A DNA stretch of 64,000 bases, taken from positions 3,906,001 to 3,970,000 of the forward strand of contig NZ_LR594675.1 of NCBI RefSeq assembly GCF_901827205.1, written 5' to 3'. Source of the stretch: Variovorax sp. PBS-H4 (GTDB taxonomy: Bacteria > Pseudomonadota > Gammaproteobacteria > Burkholderiales > Burkholderiaceae_C). A model generated the notes under the pieces. That model ran no database searches, was not told the DNA's origin, and saw nothing but the letters and a program-made list of their open reading frames with translations. Shown in pieces: positions 17,448 through 28,491 of this stretch. The position numbers and the translations under genes are program-made. The stretch's first letter is position 1, and the number at the start of each line of letters is the position of its first letter.

Positions 17448-18386
17448 ATGCGCTCTGGTTCCTCTCCCACCGGTCACTTCTCCTCGTTCCTCCCCTGGCT
17501 CCACAACCAAGCCTATGTGCTGCTGGTGTTCACGACGCTGATCTGGGGCGCCAACGCGGTGGCCGCCCGGTTGGCGGTGGGCGAGGTCTCGCCAATGATG
17601 CTGACCTTCGCGCGCTGGATCGTCTGCTGCCTGGCGCTCGGCCTGTGCGCGCGCCGGCAGATCGCCCTTCACTGGCGCAGCCTGCTGCCCTCCTGGCGCT
17701 TCATCACGGTGATGGGCACCTTGGGCTTCACCGGCTTCAACGCCTTGTTCTACGCTGCTGCGCACCACACGACCGCCATCAACATTGCGATCATTCAAGG
17801 CACCATTCCAGTGCTCGTGCTGCTGGGCAGCCTGCTTTTCTTTCGCACCCGGGTCGGCGGAGTGCAACTGCTGGGCGTGGCACTGACGCTCGCGGGCATC
17901 GTCGTGGTGGCATCGCGCGGTCATTTCGCGCTGCTGGCCGAACTCGGCTTCAACATCGGCGACGTCTGGATGATCGTGGCCAGCATGCTTTATGCCGCCT
18001 ACGCGGTAGGCCTGCGCCGGCGGCCTGATGTGCCGGCTGTCGTCTTCTTCGCCGCGACCGCGGCGGTGGCTTGCCTGGTGTCGGTGCCGCTGCTCGTGGC
18101 CGAGATCGCCATGGGTGATTTCTTCCCGCCCACCCCGATGGGCTGGGCTTTGGTGCTGTTCGTCGGGCTGCTGCCCTCCTTCGTCTCGCAGATCACCTTC
18201 ATCCATGCCGTAGGGCTGATCGGTCCGGCGCGGGCGGGCGTCTTCCTCAACCTGGTGCCGATCTTCGGGCCGCTGCTCGCCGTGCTCGTGCTCGGCGAGG
18301 CGCTGTCGATGTACCACGCGCTAGCGCTGGCCCTGGTGCTGGGCGGCATCTATATTGCCGAGACAACGGGTCCGCGCGGCCGCTGA
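17448..18386 (+). CDS. EamA/DMT family transporter
   Basis: 312 residues with two EamA repeats, about ten membrane helices in all, beginning YVLLVFTTLIWGANAVAARLAVGEVSPM. The C-terminal repeat contains LIGPARAGVFLNLVPIFGPLLAVLVLGE, a typical family segment. Substrate is unknown (metabolite or amino-acid exporter class). The next gene starts about 10 nt after the stop. Confidence 0.9.
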   Translation: MRSGSSPTGHFSSFLPWLHNQAYVLLVFTTLIWGANAVAARLAVGEVSPMMLTFARWIVCCLALGLCARRQIALHWRSLLPSWRFITVMGTLGFTGFNALFYAAAHHTTAINIAIIQGTIPVLVLLGSLLFFRTRVGGVQLLGVALTLAGIVVVASRGHFALLAELGFNIGDVWMIVASMLYAAYAVGLRRRPDVPAVVFFAATAAVACLVSVPLLVAEIAMGDFFPPTPMGWALVLFVGLLPSFVSQITFIHAVGLIGPARAGVFLNLVPIFGPLLAVLVLGEALSMYHALALALVLGGIYIAETTGPRGR

Positions 18387-18396
18387 TGGGGAGCCC

Positions 18397-19626
18397 TTGA
18401 CTGACTCCGTCATCCGCATCCATGGCGCCGTCTCCGAGATCGACGCCGCCGCTTGGGACAGCCTGCTGGCCACGCAGGACGCACCCTCTCCCTTCATGCG
18501 TCACGCCTACCTCGAAGCCTTGGAGCAAAGCGAGAGCGCCTCGCCGCAGAGCGGCTGGGCGCCTCGTTTCCTGACGGTGTGGCGTGGCCGCCAGCTGGCC
18601 GCGGCGTGTCCGATGTACCTCAAGGGCCACAGCTATGGCGAATACGTGTTCGACTGGGCCTGGGCCAACGCCTACCAGCAGCATGGGCTGGCCTACTATC
18701 CCAAGGCCGTCGTGGCGGTGCCCTTCACCCCCGTTCCAGGAACGCGGCTGCTGGCGCGCGACGCCGCCAGCCGCGCCATGCTGGTGCAGGCGCTGCTCGC
18801 CTGGTGCAAGGAGGAAGAACTTTCCTCGCTGCACCTGCTCTTTGGGGCCGACGAAGACATCCAGGCCTGCGCGGATGCTGGATTGATGTTGCGACACACC
18901 GTCCAGTTTCACTGGAAGAATGCGGCCCCCACGCCCGGCACTGACGTGTCCTCGCTGCCCCCCGAGGGGGCGCGTTTCGCCTTGGGGCGGCCCTGCGGCG
19001 AAACGGCCTGGAAGGACTTCGACGGCTTCCTCGCCAGCCTTTCGCACGACAAGCGCAAGAAGATCCGCCAGGAACGCCGCAAGGTGCACGATGCCGGTGT
19101 GCACTTTCGCTGGTCGCGTGGCGCCGACATCTCCGAAGCCGACTGGGCCTTTTTCTACCGCTGCTATGCCCGAACCTACCGCGAGCACGGCAACCCGCCC
19201 TATTTGAAACCTGAATTCTTCGCCCGCATGGCCCAGGACATGCCCGAGGCCTGGCTGCTATTCATCGCGGAGCGCGGCGGCAAGCCCATCGCGAGCAGCC
19301 TGATCGCCCTGTCTGCCGACGCCTCGGTCGCCTACGGCCGTTACTGGGGAGCGCTCGAGCGCGTGGACTGCCTGCACTTCGAGGCCTGCTATTACCAGCC
19401 CCTCGCGTGGTGCATCGAGCACGGCGTGCAGCGTTTCGAGGGTGGCGCCCAGGGCGAGCACAAGATGGCGCGCGCCCTGATGCCGGTGAAGACCACCAGC
19501 GCCCACTGGCTGGCCCACCCCGCCTTCGCCGACGCGGTGGAGCGCTTTCTCGAGCGCGAGGACGAAGGCATCGTGAATTACCTCGACCACCTTGGAGAGC
19601 GCAGCCCCTTCCGGCACGCCGAGTAG
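18397..19626 (+). CDS. Peptidogalycan-biosynthesis/DUF482-type GNAT-like protein
   Basis: 409 residues. It resembles the FemAB/GNAT-like 'peptidogalycan biosynthesis' (DUF482) proteins: DAPSPFMRHAYLEALE near the N-terminus, the HDKRKKIRQERRKV core, and RYWGALERVDCLHFEACYYQ, then EGGAQGEHKMARAL near the C-terminus. The biochemical role is not established. I chose TTG 18397 (LTDSVIRIHG) with GGGGAG just upstream. The segment near residues 186-203 (SSLPPEGARFALGRPCG) is encoded by a palindromic repeat inserted in frame; see the repeat at 18958-19005. Confidence 0.82.
   Translation: MTDSVIRIHGAVSEIDAAAWDSLLATQDAPSPFMRHAYLEALEQSESASPQSGWAPRFLTVWRGRQLAAACPMYLKGHSYGEYVFDWAWANAYQQHGLAYYPKAVVAVPFTPVPGTRLLARDAASRAMLVQALLAWCKEEELSSLHLLFGADEDIQACADAGLMLRHTVQFHWKNAAPTPGTDVSSLPPEGARFALGRPCGETAWKDFDGFLASLSHDKRKKIRQERRKVHDAGVHFRWSRGADISEADWAFFYRCYARTYREHGNPPYLKPEFFARMAQDMPEAWLLFIAERGGKPIASSLIALSADASVAYGRYWGALERVDCLHFEACYYQPLAWCIEHGVQRFEGGAQGEHKMARALMPVKTTSAHWLAHPAFADAVERFLEREDEGIVNYLDHLGERSPFRHAE
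18958..19005 (+). repeat. Palindromic GC-rich repeat inserted in frame (copy 1)
   Basis: A CCCCCCGAGGGGG palindrome is followed by an inverted repeat with 9-bp arms (18973-18981 and 18997-19005) whose loop contains CCTTGGGGCGGCCC. The same layout occurs at 45211-45261 in an ABC ATPase gene with different arm sequences that still pair. Here it lies inside the DUF482-type gene and keeps the frame open. Confidence 0.8.
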
Positions 19627-19638
19627 GAGGAAGGCGCG

Positions 19639-20169
19639 TCAGCCCTTCTTGTAATTCGCGATCCCGTCCAAGATTTCCTTCTTGGCGGCGTCGATGCCCT
19701 CCCAGCCCAGCACCTTGACCCACTTGCCCTGCTCCAGGTCCTTGTAGTGCTCGAAGAAGTGTGTGATGGCCTTCAGGCGCATCGGATTCACGTCCTCGAC
19801 CTTCTTCCAGTGGCTGTAGATCGGCAGCACCTTGTCGGTGGGGACCGCCAGCACCTTGCCGTCGACACCGGCTTCGTCTTCCATCATCAGGATCCCGATC
19901 GGCCGACAAGGCACGACCACGCCCGGCACCAGCGCATAAGGCGTGATGACGAGCACGTCCACCGGATCGCCGTCGCCCGAGAGCGTCTGCGGCACATAGC
20001 CGTAGTTGGTCGGGTAGTGCATCGCCGTCGTCATGAAGCGGTCGACAAAGATCGCGCCGGACTCCTTGTCGACCTCGTACTTGATCGGATCGGCGTTCAT
20101 CGGGATCTCGATGACGACGTTGAAGGCTTCGGGGGCGTCTTTGCCGGGGGATACGAGGCGGAGAGACAT
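19639..20169 (-). CDS. ppa: Inorganic pyrophosphatase (soluble, family I)
   Basis: 176 residues. It hydrolyses cytosolic PPi with Mg2+. Key acidic residues lie in GYVPQTLSGDGDPVDVLV (signature DGDPVDV) and EDEAGVDGK; EIPMNADPIKYEVDK is the usual N-terminal block. ATG 20169 (MSLRLVSPGKDAPE) is the start. It is divergent from the membrane pyrophosphatase gene, sharing a 251-bp intergenic region with it. Confidence 0.96.
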   Translation of the reverse strand: MSLRLVSPGKDAPEAFNVVIEIPMNADPIKYEVDKESGAIFVDRFMTTAMHYPTNYGYVPQTLSGDGDPVDVLVITPYALVPGVVVPCRPIGILMMEDEAGVDGKVLAVPTDKVLPIYSHWKKVEDVNPMRLKAITHFFEHYKDLEQGKWVKVLGWEGIDAAKKEILDGIANYKKG

Positions 20170-20270
20170 AGGGGTCTTGTAGTGGATAAGTGTTAGAGGG
20201 ATTCGGACAAACCCGAAGTTTACTTTCCGTGTCACGGGCCGGTCGCACCAAACAAGACTTTTGCCTGTAA

Positions 20271-20289
20271 ATTGGCCCTGTTGGCCAAT
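20271..20289. promoter_or_regulatory. Inverted repeat between ppa and hppA
   Basis: A perfect 7-bp inverted repeat (ATTGGCC-CTGTT-GGCCAAT) lies in the 251-bp region between the divergent pyrophosphatase genes, 102 bp from ppa and 132 bp from hppA. It could be an operator for a dimeric regulator. No matching regulator is recognised. Confidence 0.35.
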
Positions 20290-20420
20290 CGGCTCCGGCT
20301 TTTCAAGGTATCGGGGCTTCGAGGAAGCAACGCGGCGGAAGCACTGACCCGTACGCGTTGCGCACAGGGATCGGTGCTTTCGTCTCCACAAGTCACAACG
20401 AACGAATGGAGAAGCAAGGC

Positions 20421-22952
<2,532 letters not shown>

Positions 22953-22962
22953 GCGAGAGGGT

Positions 22963-22988
22963 GCGCCGGCGGGATGGGCCGCCGGCGC
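22963..22988. other. Strong hairpin between convergent genes
   Basis: A perfect 9-bp GC stem (22963-22971 with 22980-22988, 8-nt loop) lies between the hppA stop and the end of the convergent gene at 22998. There is no T-run, so it may block or pause transcription without being a standard terminator. Confidence 0.45.
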
Positions 22989-22997
22989 TGTCGTCGC

Positions 22998-23561
22998 TCA
23001 GTTCAGGCCGTGAGCCGGCAGTGTGTTCTGCTCCGTGCGCAGCGGCACGCCCTGGAGCGTGTCGAAGTCGGACGGCGACTCCGGAGGACGCGTCTCTTCC
23101 ATCTCGTGCAGCGAGGCAACCCAGCGGCCCGCGGGAGAGTCGGCAGGCTCATCGTTCGTGAAGATCCCGTCCCGAATGTAGAAAGTCTCGCCAGCGGGTC
23201 GTACGGCGTGCAACTCGATGAGTCGCGCAATCGGAAAGGTATAGGTGACCAGCTTCTCCTTGGTCTTGCGATCCTTGCCGCCGCAGTTGAAGAAGCCCTC
23301 CGCGGCAATGACGATGCACGAGCCGTCGACCTCCGCCTCGGTTTCGCCGCCGAGCCGCCACACGGCAGAGGGCAGCCGCACGCGCACCTTGTCGATGACC
23401 AGGTCGCGCTGGCGGTTCAGTGCGGTGAGCGGCGGGACCAGCGAACGCAGTTGCCGCAAGCGCTCGGCAAAATTGTCGTCAATGGTGAACTCCACATGAT
23501 GCGTGGCGCCCCCCGAGCGCTTGACGACCTGCATGACGACGTGACGCGCGGGCTGGCTCAT
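22998..23561 (-). CDS. Hypothetical protein
   Basis: 187 residues, not recognised. It starts MSQPARHVVMQVVKRSGGATHHVEFTI, has no signal peptide or membrane segment, and contains VDGSCIVIAAEGFFNCGGKDRKTKEKLVTYTFPIARLIELHAV. The C-terminal part is rich in Glu and Pro. I chose ATG 23561, preceded by AAAGGGCGG at 6-11 nt. It converges on hppA; the region behind it (23562-23809) is AT-rich and without a gene. Confidence 0.65.
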   Translation of the reverse strand: MSQPARHVVMQVVKRSGGATHHVEFTIDDNFAERLRQLRSLVPPLTALNRQRDLVIDKVRVRLPSAVWRLGGETEAEVDGSCIVIAAEGFFNCGGKDRKTKEKLVTYTFPIARLIELHAVRPAGETFYIRDGIFTNDEPADSPAGRWVASLHEMEETRPPESPSDFDTLQGVPLRTEQNTLPAHGLN

Positions 23562-23809
23562 CGCAGACCGCCCTTTACGTCGCGGACGCGCCCCAACCAA
23601 TAGCAGCGAATGGTTTTAAGCGGATTCATTTTCCGACCGTGAATTAGAACTTTGGTATTTGTGCAAATAAATGCATCAATTGTTTCCAACTGTAGATCGA
23701 ATCTCGCGCTTTTGGTAGCAGGTTTGCAGACACGAGTAAATTGCTCGACTACGTCTCAGGGATGCCACGAACCGAAGCTGCTTCCGGCGTGGCACTGCTC
23801 CGCGGGGAA
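23562..23809. other. AT-rich intergenic region
   Basis: This 248-bp gap between two minus-strand hypothetical genes is visibly richer in A and T than its surroundings (for example 23640-23720). It probably carries the promoter of the gene at 22998-23561. I see no RNA gene or convincing reading frame in it. Confidence 0.4.
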
Positions 23810-24049
23810 TCACTCCGGTGTCGAATCTGCCTCGTCCAGCGCCTTGCACGAAGGTGCGCAGACCGTCTGCGACTTGCCCAGGAACTGGCGCGTGCGCATT
23901 TGCGACCGCACACGGTGCTTGCCGCAGAGAAAGCAGGACATGGTCGCGCCGCTGAACGAGGCCGAGGCCCGGAAGGGGGATCCGGAAGCCTTGGCCTTGT
24001 AGCGCAGGCCATCGGCGACGATGGCGGTCTTGACCTCAGCCTTGGCCAT
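23810..24049 (-). CDS. Small hypothetical protein with a four-cysteine cluster
   Basis: 79 residues, starting MAKAEVKTAIVADGLRYKAK. It contains CFLCGKHRVRSQMRTRQFLGK followed by CAPSCK, a Cx2C...Cx3C pattern that could bind zinc. The Arg/Lys-rich spacer suggests nucleic-acid contact, which is inferred. ATG 24049 lies inside the end of the upstream gene (14-nt overlap), so the two are coupled. Confidence 0.65.
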   Translation of the reverse strand: MAKAEVKTAIVADGLRYKAKASGSPFRASASFSGATMSCFLCGKHRVRSQMRTRQFLGKSQTVCAPSCKALDEADSTPE

Positions 24050-24389
24050 GGGTGGCGTCCGGCTCCGCACGGCGCATGATGCGGTCGATGGCATCCTTCG
24101 CTGCCAGCTCTGCGGCAAGCGAGGCATCCAGGCCGGAGCGGCACAGGCCGGCGTGCTGGTAATTGAGGTTCTCGTAGACCTCGGCGGCGGCAGGATAGGC
24201 ATCCAGCAACTTGCCCAGTCCGTCGCCAGGAGCGACCTCGCGGAACTCGTCGACAAGGTGCATCACGACCGACCGGTACTGCTCTGCGCCCCCTGGCACG
24301 GGGCTGTGCTCGAGCCGCTCGAGGAGCTGGGCCAGCACATGCGTCACCGCCAGGTCGGTCTTGGGCGCCGGGGAATGGGTAGCGTTCAT
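24036..24389 (-). CDS. Hypothetical protein
   Basis: 117 residues, not recognised. It is mostly helical and acidic-amphipathic: DLAVTHVLAQLLERLEHSPV, YRSVVMHLVDEFREVAPGDGL, LLDAYPAAAEVYENLNYQHAGLC. No signal peptide or membrane span. ATG 24389 is used; ATG 24398 is possible. It overlaps the small cysteine-rich gene downstream, and the pair probably works together. Confidence 0.65.
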   Translation of the reverse strand: MNATHSPAPKTDLAVTHVLAQLLERLEHSPVPGGAEQYRSVVMHLVDEFREVAPGDGLGKLLDAYPAAAEVYENLNYQHAGLCRSGLDASLAAELAAKDAIDRIMRRAEPDATHGQG

Positions 24390-24497
24390 GCAGGGCATTT
24401 GGGGCGTGGATGGCGTATTGCAAGTACCCGGGCGCGGTGCAGCCGCCGTAGCCGATGCAGCGCGCGAGCAGGGAACGGACGATAGTGCCACACGCGG

Positions 24498-26072
24498 CTA
24501 CAGCAGCATTTCGGGCACGATCGGCGCGATCAGCCGGTTGTAGAAGCGCTGGAGGAAGGTCGCCTCAGGCTCGGCGGTCAGGATGACCTCCTTCTCCCCG
24601 TCGGTCGTCAGCCACTCGAGCTGCCCGGTCCCCTTGGCCAGCCGCAGGCGATAGGAGTTCTGGACGCGGCTCACATTGATCACCCGCAGCATCTCGCGTG
24701 CCAGTTGTGGGCTGTCGATCAGCATGCCCATCTCGGTGTTCTGCGTGGCTGAGCGCGGGTCGAGGTTGGCCGAGCCGATCATGACGCGCGACCGGTCGAT
24801 GGCCGCGGTCTTCGCATGCAGCCGTCCCAGAGAGGTGCCGAAGGAGCCGAAGCGCACGCTCGCCGTGGTGCGCTCGGGGCTCAGCTCGTAGAGGTCGGCT
24901 CCGGATTTCAGGAGGCGCTCGCGATATCGCATGTAGCCGGTGTGGACGAGCGGCTCGTCGTTGGCCGCCAGCGAATTGGTCAAGAGCACCAGCTTGACCT
25001 TGCGCCTGCCCAGTTCCTCGAAGGCGGCCATGCCCTTTTCGCCAGGCACCAGGTAGGGCGAGGTCATCTGCACCTCCTGCTTGGCCTCGAGCAGGTTGCT
25101 CCAGATCCGCATCGTGACGCTGGTGGCCAGCGCCTCGTCGGCCGTCATGGTCGCGGGCTTCGTTGGCGGATCGGCGACGGCATGGGCCGTGCCCCAAAGC
25201 AAGCCCATGCGTCCCTCGTCGAGCTCCTCGGAGATCGGACCGTATCCCAGGATGTCGTTGGGCGGCAGCACGATCTTGGGCGCCGGCGCGGCCATGCCGA
25301 CCCATGAATCGAACTCGGCGGTACCGGGCGTCGTCCCGCCCTGGCCGCGCACGATGTCGGCGATGGGCCAGACCTGCTCGCTGTTCCAGTAGGCGTCGAA
25401 GATGGCCTCCAACTGTGGCAGCACCTTGCCCACCACCACCGCGTCCATGTCGATGAAGTTCTGCGCCTCGCTCAGCACGAAATACTCGTCGGCGATGTTG
25501 CGTCCGCCAACCACCGCCATCACCCCATCGGCAATGAACAGCTTGTTGTGCATGCGATGGTTGAGCCGGACGATGTCGCCCGGCGAAGCGGCAAAGCGCG
25601 AGAGGAAGCCGTCGCGCCCGCAGCAGAACGGATTGAACAGCCGCACCTCGACATTCGGCGTCCGCGACAGCGCCAGCAGCACGTACTGGCTCTGGGCGGT
25701 GTAGAGATCGTCCACCAGGACGCGCACCTTGACCCCGCGGGCTGCAGCTTCGCGCAGCGAGCGCATCAGCAACCGACCCACGCCATCGTTCTCGAGCTGG
25801 TAGTACTGCACCACCAGGGAGTGCTCGGCCCGCTTCGCAAGCTGGATGCGGGCGTCCAGCGAATACACACCCAAAGGCATCAGGCGAAAGCCGGAATGCT
25901 CGCCGGGCGGCGTGGAAGCAGCCACCACCTTGGCCAGCGTGGCCGACGGATCGGCCGGCGCTGCAAATGCCGCGGGCCGCTCCCGGGCGGGAGGCAGCGA
26001 GCCGCACGCCCCGAGCCCTGCGGCAAGCGCGCACAACAACGCCAGGCGCAGCAGACGGACCCATGCGTTCAT
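24498..26072 (-). CDS. Phospholipase D family lipoprotein (cardiolipin synthase C-like)
   Basis: 524 residues. The N-terminus is a lipoprotein signal (LALLCALAAGLGACGSL, lipobox LGAC). Two HxKx4D motifs are present: HNKLFIAD, in a block ending VVGGRNIADEY, and HAKTAAID, followed by MIGSANLDPRS. This matches the PLD-type cardiolipin synthases similar to E. coli ClsC, which join phospholipids. ATG 26072 (MNAWVRLLRL) begins the signal peptide. It is divergent from the peroxiredoxin gene. Confidence 0.85.
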   Translation of the reverse strand: MNAWVRLLRLALLCALAAGLGACGSLPPARERPAAFAAPADPSATLAKVVAASTPPGEHSGFRLMPLGVYSLDARIQLAKRAEHSLVVQYYQLENDGVGRLLMRSLREAAARGVKVRVLVDDLYTAQSQYVLLALSRTPNVEVRLFNPFCCGRDGFLSRFAASPGDIVRLNHRMHNKLFIADGVMAVVGGRNIADEYFVLSEAQNFIDMDAVVVGKVLPQLEAIFDAYWNSEQVWPIADIVRGQGGTTPGTAEFDSWVGMAAPAPKIVLPPNDILGYGPISEELDEGRMGLLWGTAHAVADPPTKPATMTADEALATSVTMRIWSNLLEAKQEVQMTSPYLVPGEKGMAAFEELGRRKVKLVLLTNSLAANDEPLVHTGYMRYRERLLKSGADLYELSPERTTASVRFGSFGTSLGRLHAKTAAIDRSRVMIGSANLDPRSATQNTEMGMLIDSPQLAREMLRVINVSRVQNSYRLRLAKGTGQLEWLTTDGEKEVILTAEPEATFLQRFYNRLIAPIVPEMLL

Positions 26073-26189
26073 GATCTTTCCTCTCTTTGGACTTGTTCCG
26101 GATACGACGCCGCGGGCAAACTGGTTCACACTGCCGCACAACGCATCCGGGTTCTAGAATTTCGCGATGCCTCTTTCCGGAGTTACACC

Positions 26190-26744
26190 ATGACCCGACG
26201 GATTCTCGCGCGTCTCGCCGCCTTTGGACTCGCAGGGCTCGGGCTTTCCCCAGCCATGGCAGCCCTGGACATCGGCGATCCGGTGCCCAAGTTCACCGCG
26301 ACCGCCGCGCTGGGGGGCAAGACCTTCAACTATTCGCTCGCCGACGCGCTCGCCAAGGGCCCCGTGGTGGTGTATTTCTTCCCGGCGGCCGGCACCACCG
26401 ACTGCAACATCGAGGCCCATGCCTTCGCCGAGGCCATGGAGCAGTTCGAAGCTGCGGGCGCCACGGTCATCGGCGTCTCCGCCGACGACATCGACACGCT
26501 GAAGGACTTCTCCGTCAAGCAGTGCCAAAGCAAGTTTCCGGTGGCCGCCGACCGATCGAAGGCCGTGATCGAGGGTTTCGACGCGGTGATGCAGACGCGC
26601 CCTGACTTCGCCAACCGGCTGTCGTACGTGGTCGCGCCCAACGGCACCGTCGCCTACTACTACCAGAACCTCAACCCGGACAAGCACGTCGAGCGCATGC
26701 TCAATGCGCTGAAGGCGCTGCCGAAGCAAACCGCCAGACGCTAG
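26190..26744 (+). CDS. Periplasmic peroxiredoxin (AhpC/TSA family)
   Basis: 184 residues. A cleavable signal peptide (LARLAAFGLAGLGLSPAMA|A) is followed by a peroxiredoxin fold: GDPVPKFTATAALGGKTF, then PAAGTTDCNIEAHAFAE, which contains the PxxxTxxC peroxidatic Cys. A second Cys (KQCQSKF) could be resolving. It reduces peroxides in the periplasm, an inference from the signal peptide. ATG 26190 has GGAG 8 nt upstream. Confidence 0.88.
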   Translation: MTRRILARLAAFGLAGLGLSPAMAALDIGDPVPKFTATAALGGKTFNYSLADALAKGPVVVYFFPAAGTTDCNIEAHAFAEAMEQFEAAGATVIGVSADDIDTLKDFSVKQCQSKFPVAADRSKAVIEGFDAVMQTRPDFANRLSYVVAPNGTVAYYYQNLNPDKHVERMLNALKALPKQTARR

Positions 26745-26791
26745 CCGCCAGTCCCCGGCGGGGCAGGCCGCCTTCGCGCACAATTTCAGTC

Positions 26792-28225
26792 ATGCAGCTC
26801 CACTACATCGCCAACGAAAACGTCCCCTCCTCCTCCGGCCGCACCCTTCCCGTCCTCGATCCATCCGATGGCCAGCCCTTCGACGAGCTGCAGCGGGGCA
26901 ACGCTGCCGACATCGATGCCGCGGTGCGCGCGGCGCGCGACTGCTTCGAGGGGAACTGGCAGAAGCTCAGCGCGGCCGAGCGCGGCCGGCTGCTCTACAG
27001 GTTGTCGCAGAAGATCGCCGAGCACGCGGACGAGCTGGCGCTGCTCGAGCAGCGCGACTGCGGCAAGCCCGTCAAGCAGGCGCGCGCCGATGCGCTGGCG
27101 CTGGTACGTTACTTCGAGTTCTATGCCGGCGCCTGCGACAAGCTGCACGGCGAAACCATTCCCTACCAGGAAGGCTACAGCGTCTTCACCTGGCGTGAGC
27201 CGCACGGCGTCACCGGCCACGTCATTCCGTGGAACTACCCGATGCAGATCTTCGGCCGCAGCGTCGGCGGTGCGCTGGCTGCGGGCAACGTCTGCGTGGT
27301 CAAGCCTTCCGAGGACGCCTGCCTGTCGCTGATCCGCGTCGCGCAGCTGGCGGCCGAGGTCGGCTTCCCGCCCGGCGCGATCAACATCGTCACCGGCTAT
27401 GGCCACGAGGTGGGCGACGCGCTGGCGCGGCATCCGGGCATCGACCACATCAGCTTTACCGGCAGCCCCAAGGTGGGCACGCTGATCCAGCAGGTGGCCG
27501 CCGAGCGCCACTGCCCCGTCACGCTCGAGCTGGGCGGCAAGAGCCCGCAGATCATCTTTGCGGACGCCGACCTGGGCGCGGCCATCCCGGTACTGATCAA
27601 CGCCATCGTGCAGAACGCCGGGCAGACCTGCTCGGCCGGCTCGCGCGTGCTGGTCGAGCGCGAGATCTACGAACTGCTGCTGGAGCGCCTCGGCCATGCT
27701 TTCGAGGCGTTGCGCGTCGGCCCTGCCGCGATGGACCTGGACGTCGGGCCCCTGATCCGCCAAAGCCAGCAGCAGCGCGTCTGGGATTTCCTGTCCGACG
27801 CCCAGCATGCCGGCATCCCCATGGTGGCGCAGGGCGCGGTGGTCGACGAGGCGCCGCAGACCGGCTTCTACCAGGCGCCTACCTTGCTGCGCGACGTGCC
27901 GGTGGCGCACCGGCTCGCGCAGGAGGAAGTCTTCGGCCCGGTGCTTGCGGCGATGTCCTTCCGCGACGAAGACGAGGCGGTGGCGCAGGCCAACGCCACC
28001 CAGTTCGGCCTGGTCGCGGGCATCTGGACCAAAGACGGCGCACGCCAATTCCGCATGGCCAAGCGCGTGAAGAGCGGTCAGGTCTTCATCAACAACTACG
28101 GCGCCGGCGGCGGCGTGGAGCTTCCCTTTGGCGGCGTCAAGTCCTCGGGCTACGGCCGCGAAAAGGGCTTCGAGGCGCTCTACGGCTTCACCACGCTCAA
28201 GACGGTGGCCGTGCGCCACGGCTGA
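26792..28225 (+). CDS. NAD(P)+-dependent aldehyde dehydrogenase
   Basis: 477 residues, the standard ALDH length. Motifs: VIPWNYPMQ, FTGSPKVGT, the catalytic Glu in LELGGKSPQ, the catalytic Cys in GQTCSAGSRV, and QEEVFGPVL. It resembles betaine-aldehyde and related dehydrogenases, but the substrate cannot be set from sequence. ATG 26792 starts right at the family N-terminus. It is 47 nt after the peroxiredoxin gene. Confidence 0.92.
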   Translation: MQLHYIANENVPSSSGRTLPVLDPSDGQPFDELQRGNAADIDAAVRAARDCFEGNWQKLSAAERGRLLYRLSQKIAEHADELALLEQRDCGKPVKQARADALALVRYFEFYAGACDKLHGETIPYQEGYSVFTWREPHGVTGHVIPWNYPMQIFGRSVGGALAAGNVCVVKPSEDACLSLIRVAQLAAEVGFPPGAINIVTGYGHEVGDALARHPGIDHISFTGSPKVGTLIQQVAAERHCPVTLELGGKSPQIIFADADLGAAIPVLINAIVQNAGQTCSAGSRVLVEREIYELLLERLGHAFEALRVGPAAMDLDVGPLIRQSQQQRVWDFLSDAQHAGIPMVAQGAVVDEAPQTGFYQAPTLLRDVPVAHRLAQEEVFGPVLAAMSFRDEDEAVAQANATQFGLVAGIWTKDGARQFRMAKRVKSGQVFINNYGAGGGVELPFGGVKSSGYGREKGFEALYGFTTLKTVAVRHG

Positions 28226-28491
28226 ACGTCAGCCCGGCGCGCTCGCTCACGGTCGCGTGACAGCATTCAGTTCCTGCGCTTCGCTCTCGCCTGCTTCGCC
28301 ACCAGCGGGGATTCCACCTTCGGGCTGCGGTGCAAGGCCGACGCCGAGCCGATGTTGCGGACCACATGCTCGAGCTCGTGAAGCCGTCCACCAGCTCGCA
28401 CAGACGATCGATCTCGCCACCTGAGGGGCCCGGCTTTGCCCGAAGCCTCACTGCAGCGAGAGATCGAGGCCGCGAAGGGACATCATCGTGC
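28226..28491. other. Gap without a confident gene
   Basis: This 266-bp stretch lies between convergent genes. Short open frames exist on both strands, one on the minus strand ending near 28268 with a basic tail, but none has a good start or recognisable family. It may hold a gene remnant. No terminator with a T-run is evident. Confidence 0.3.
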
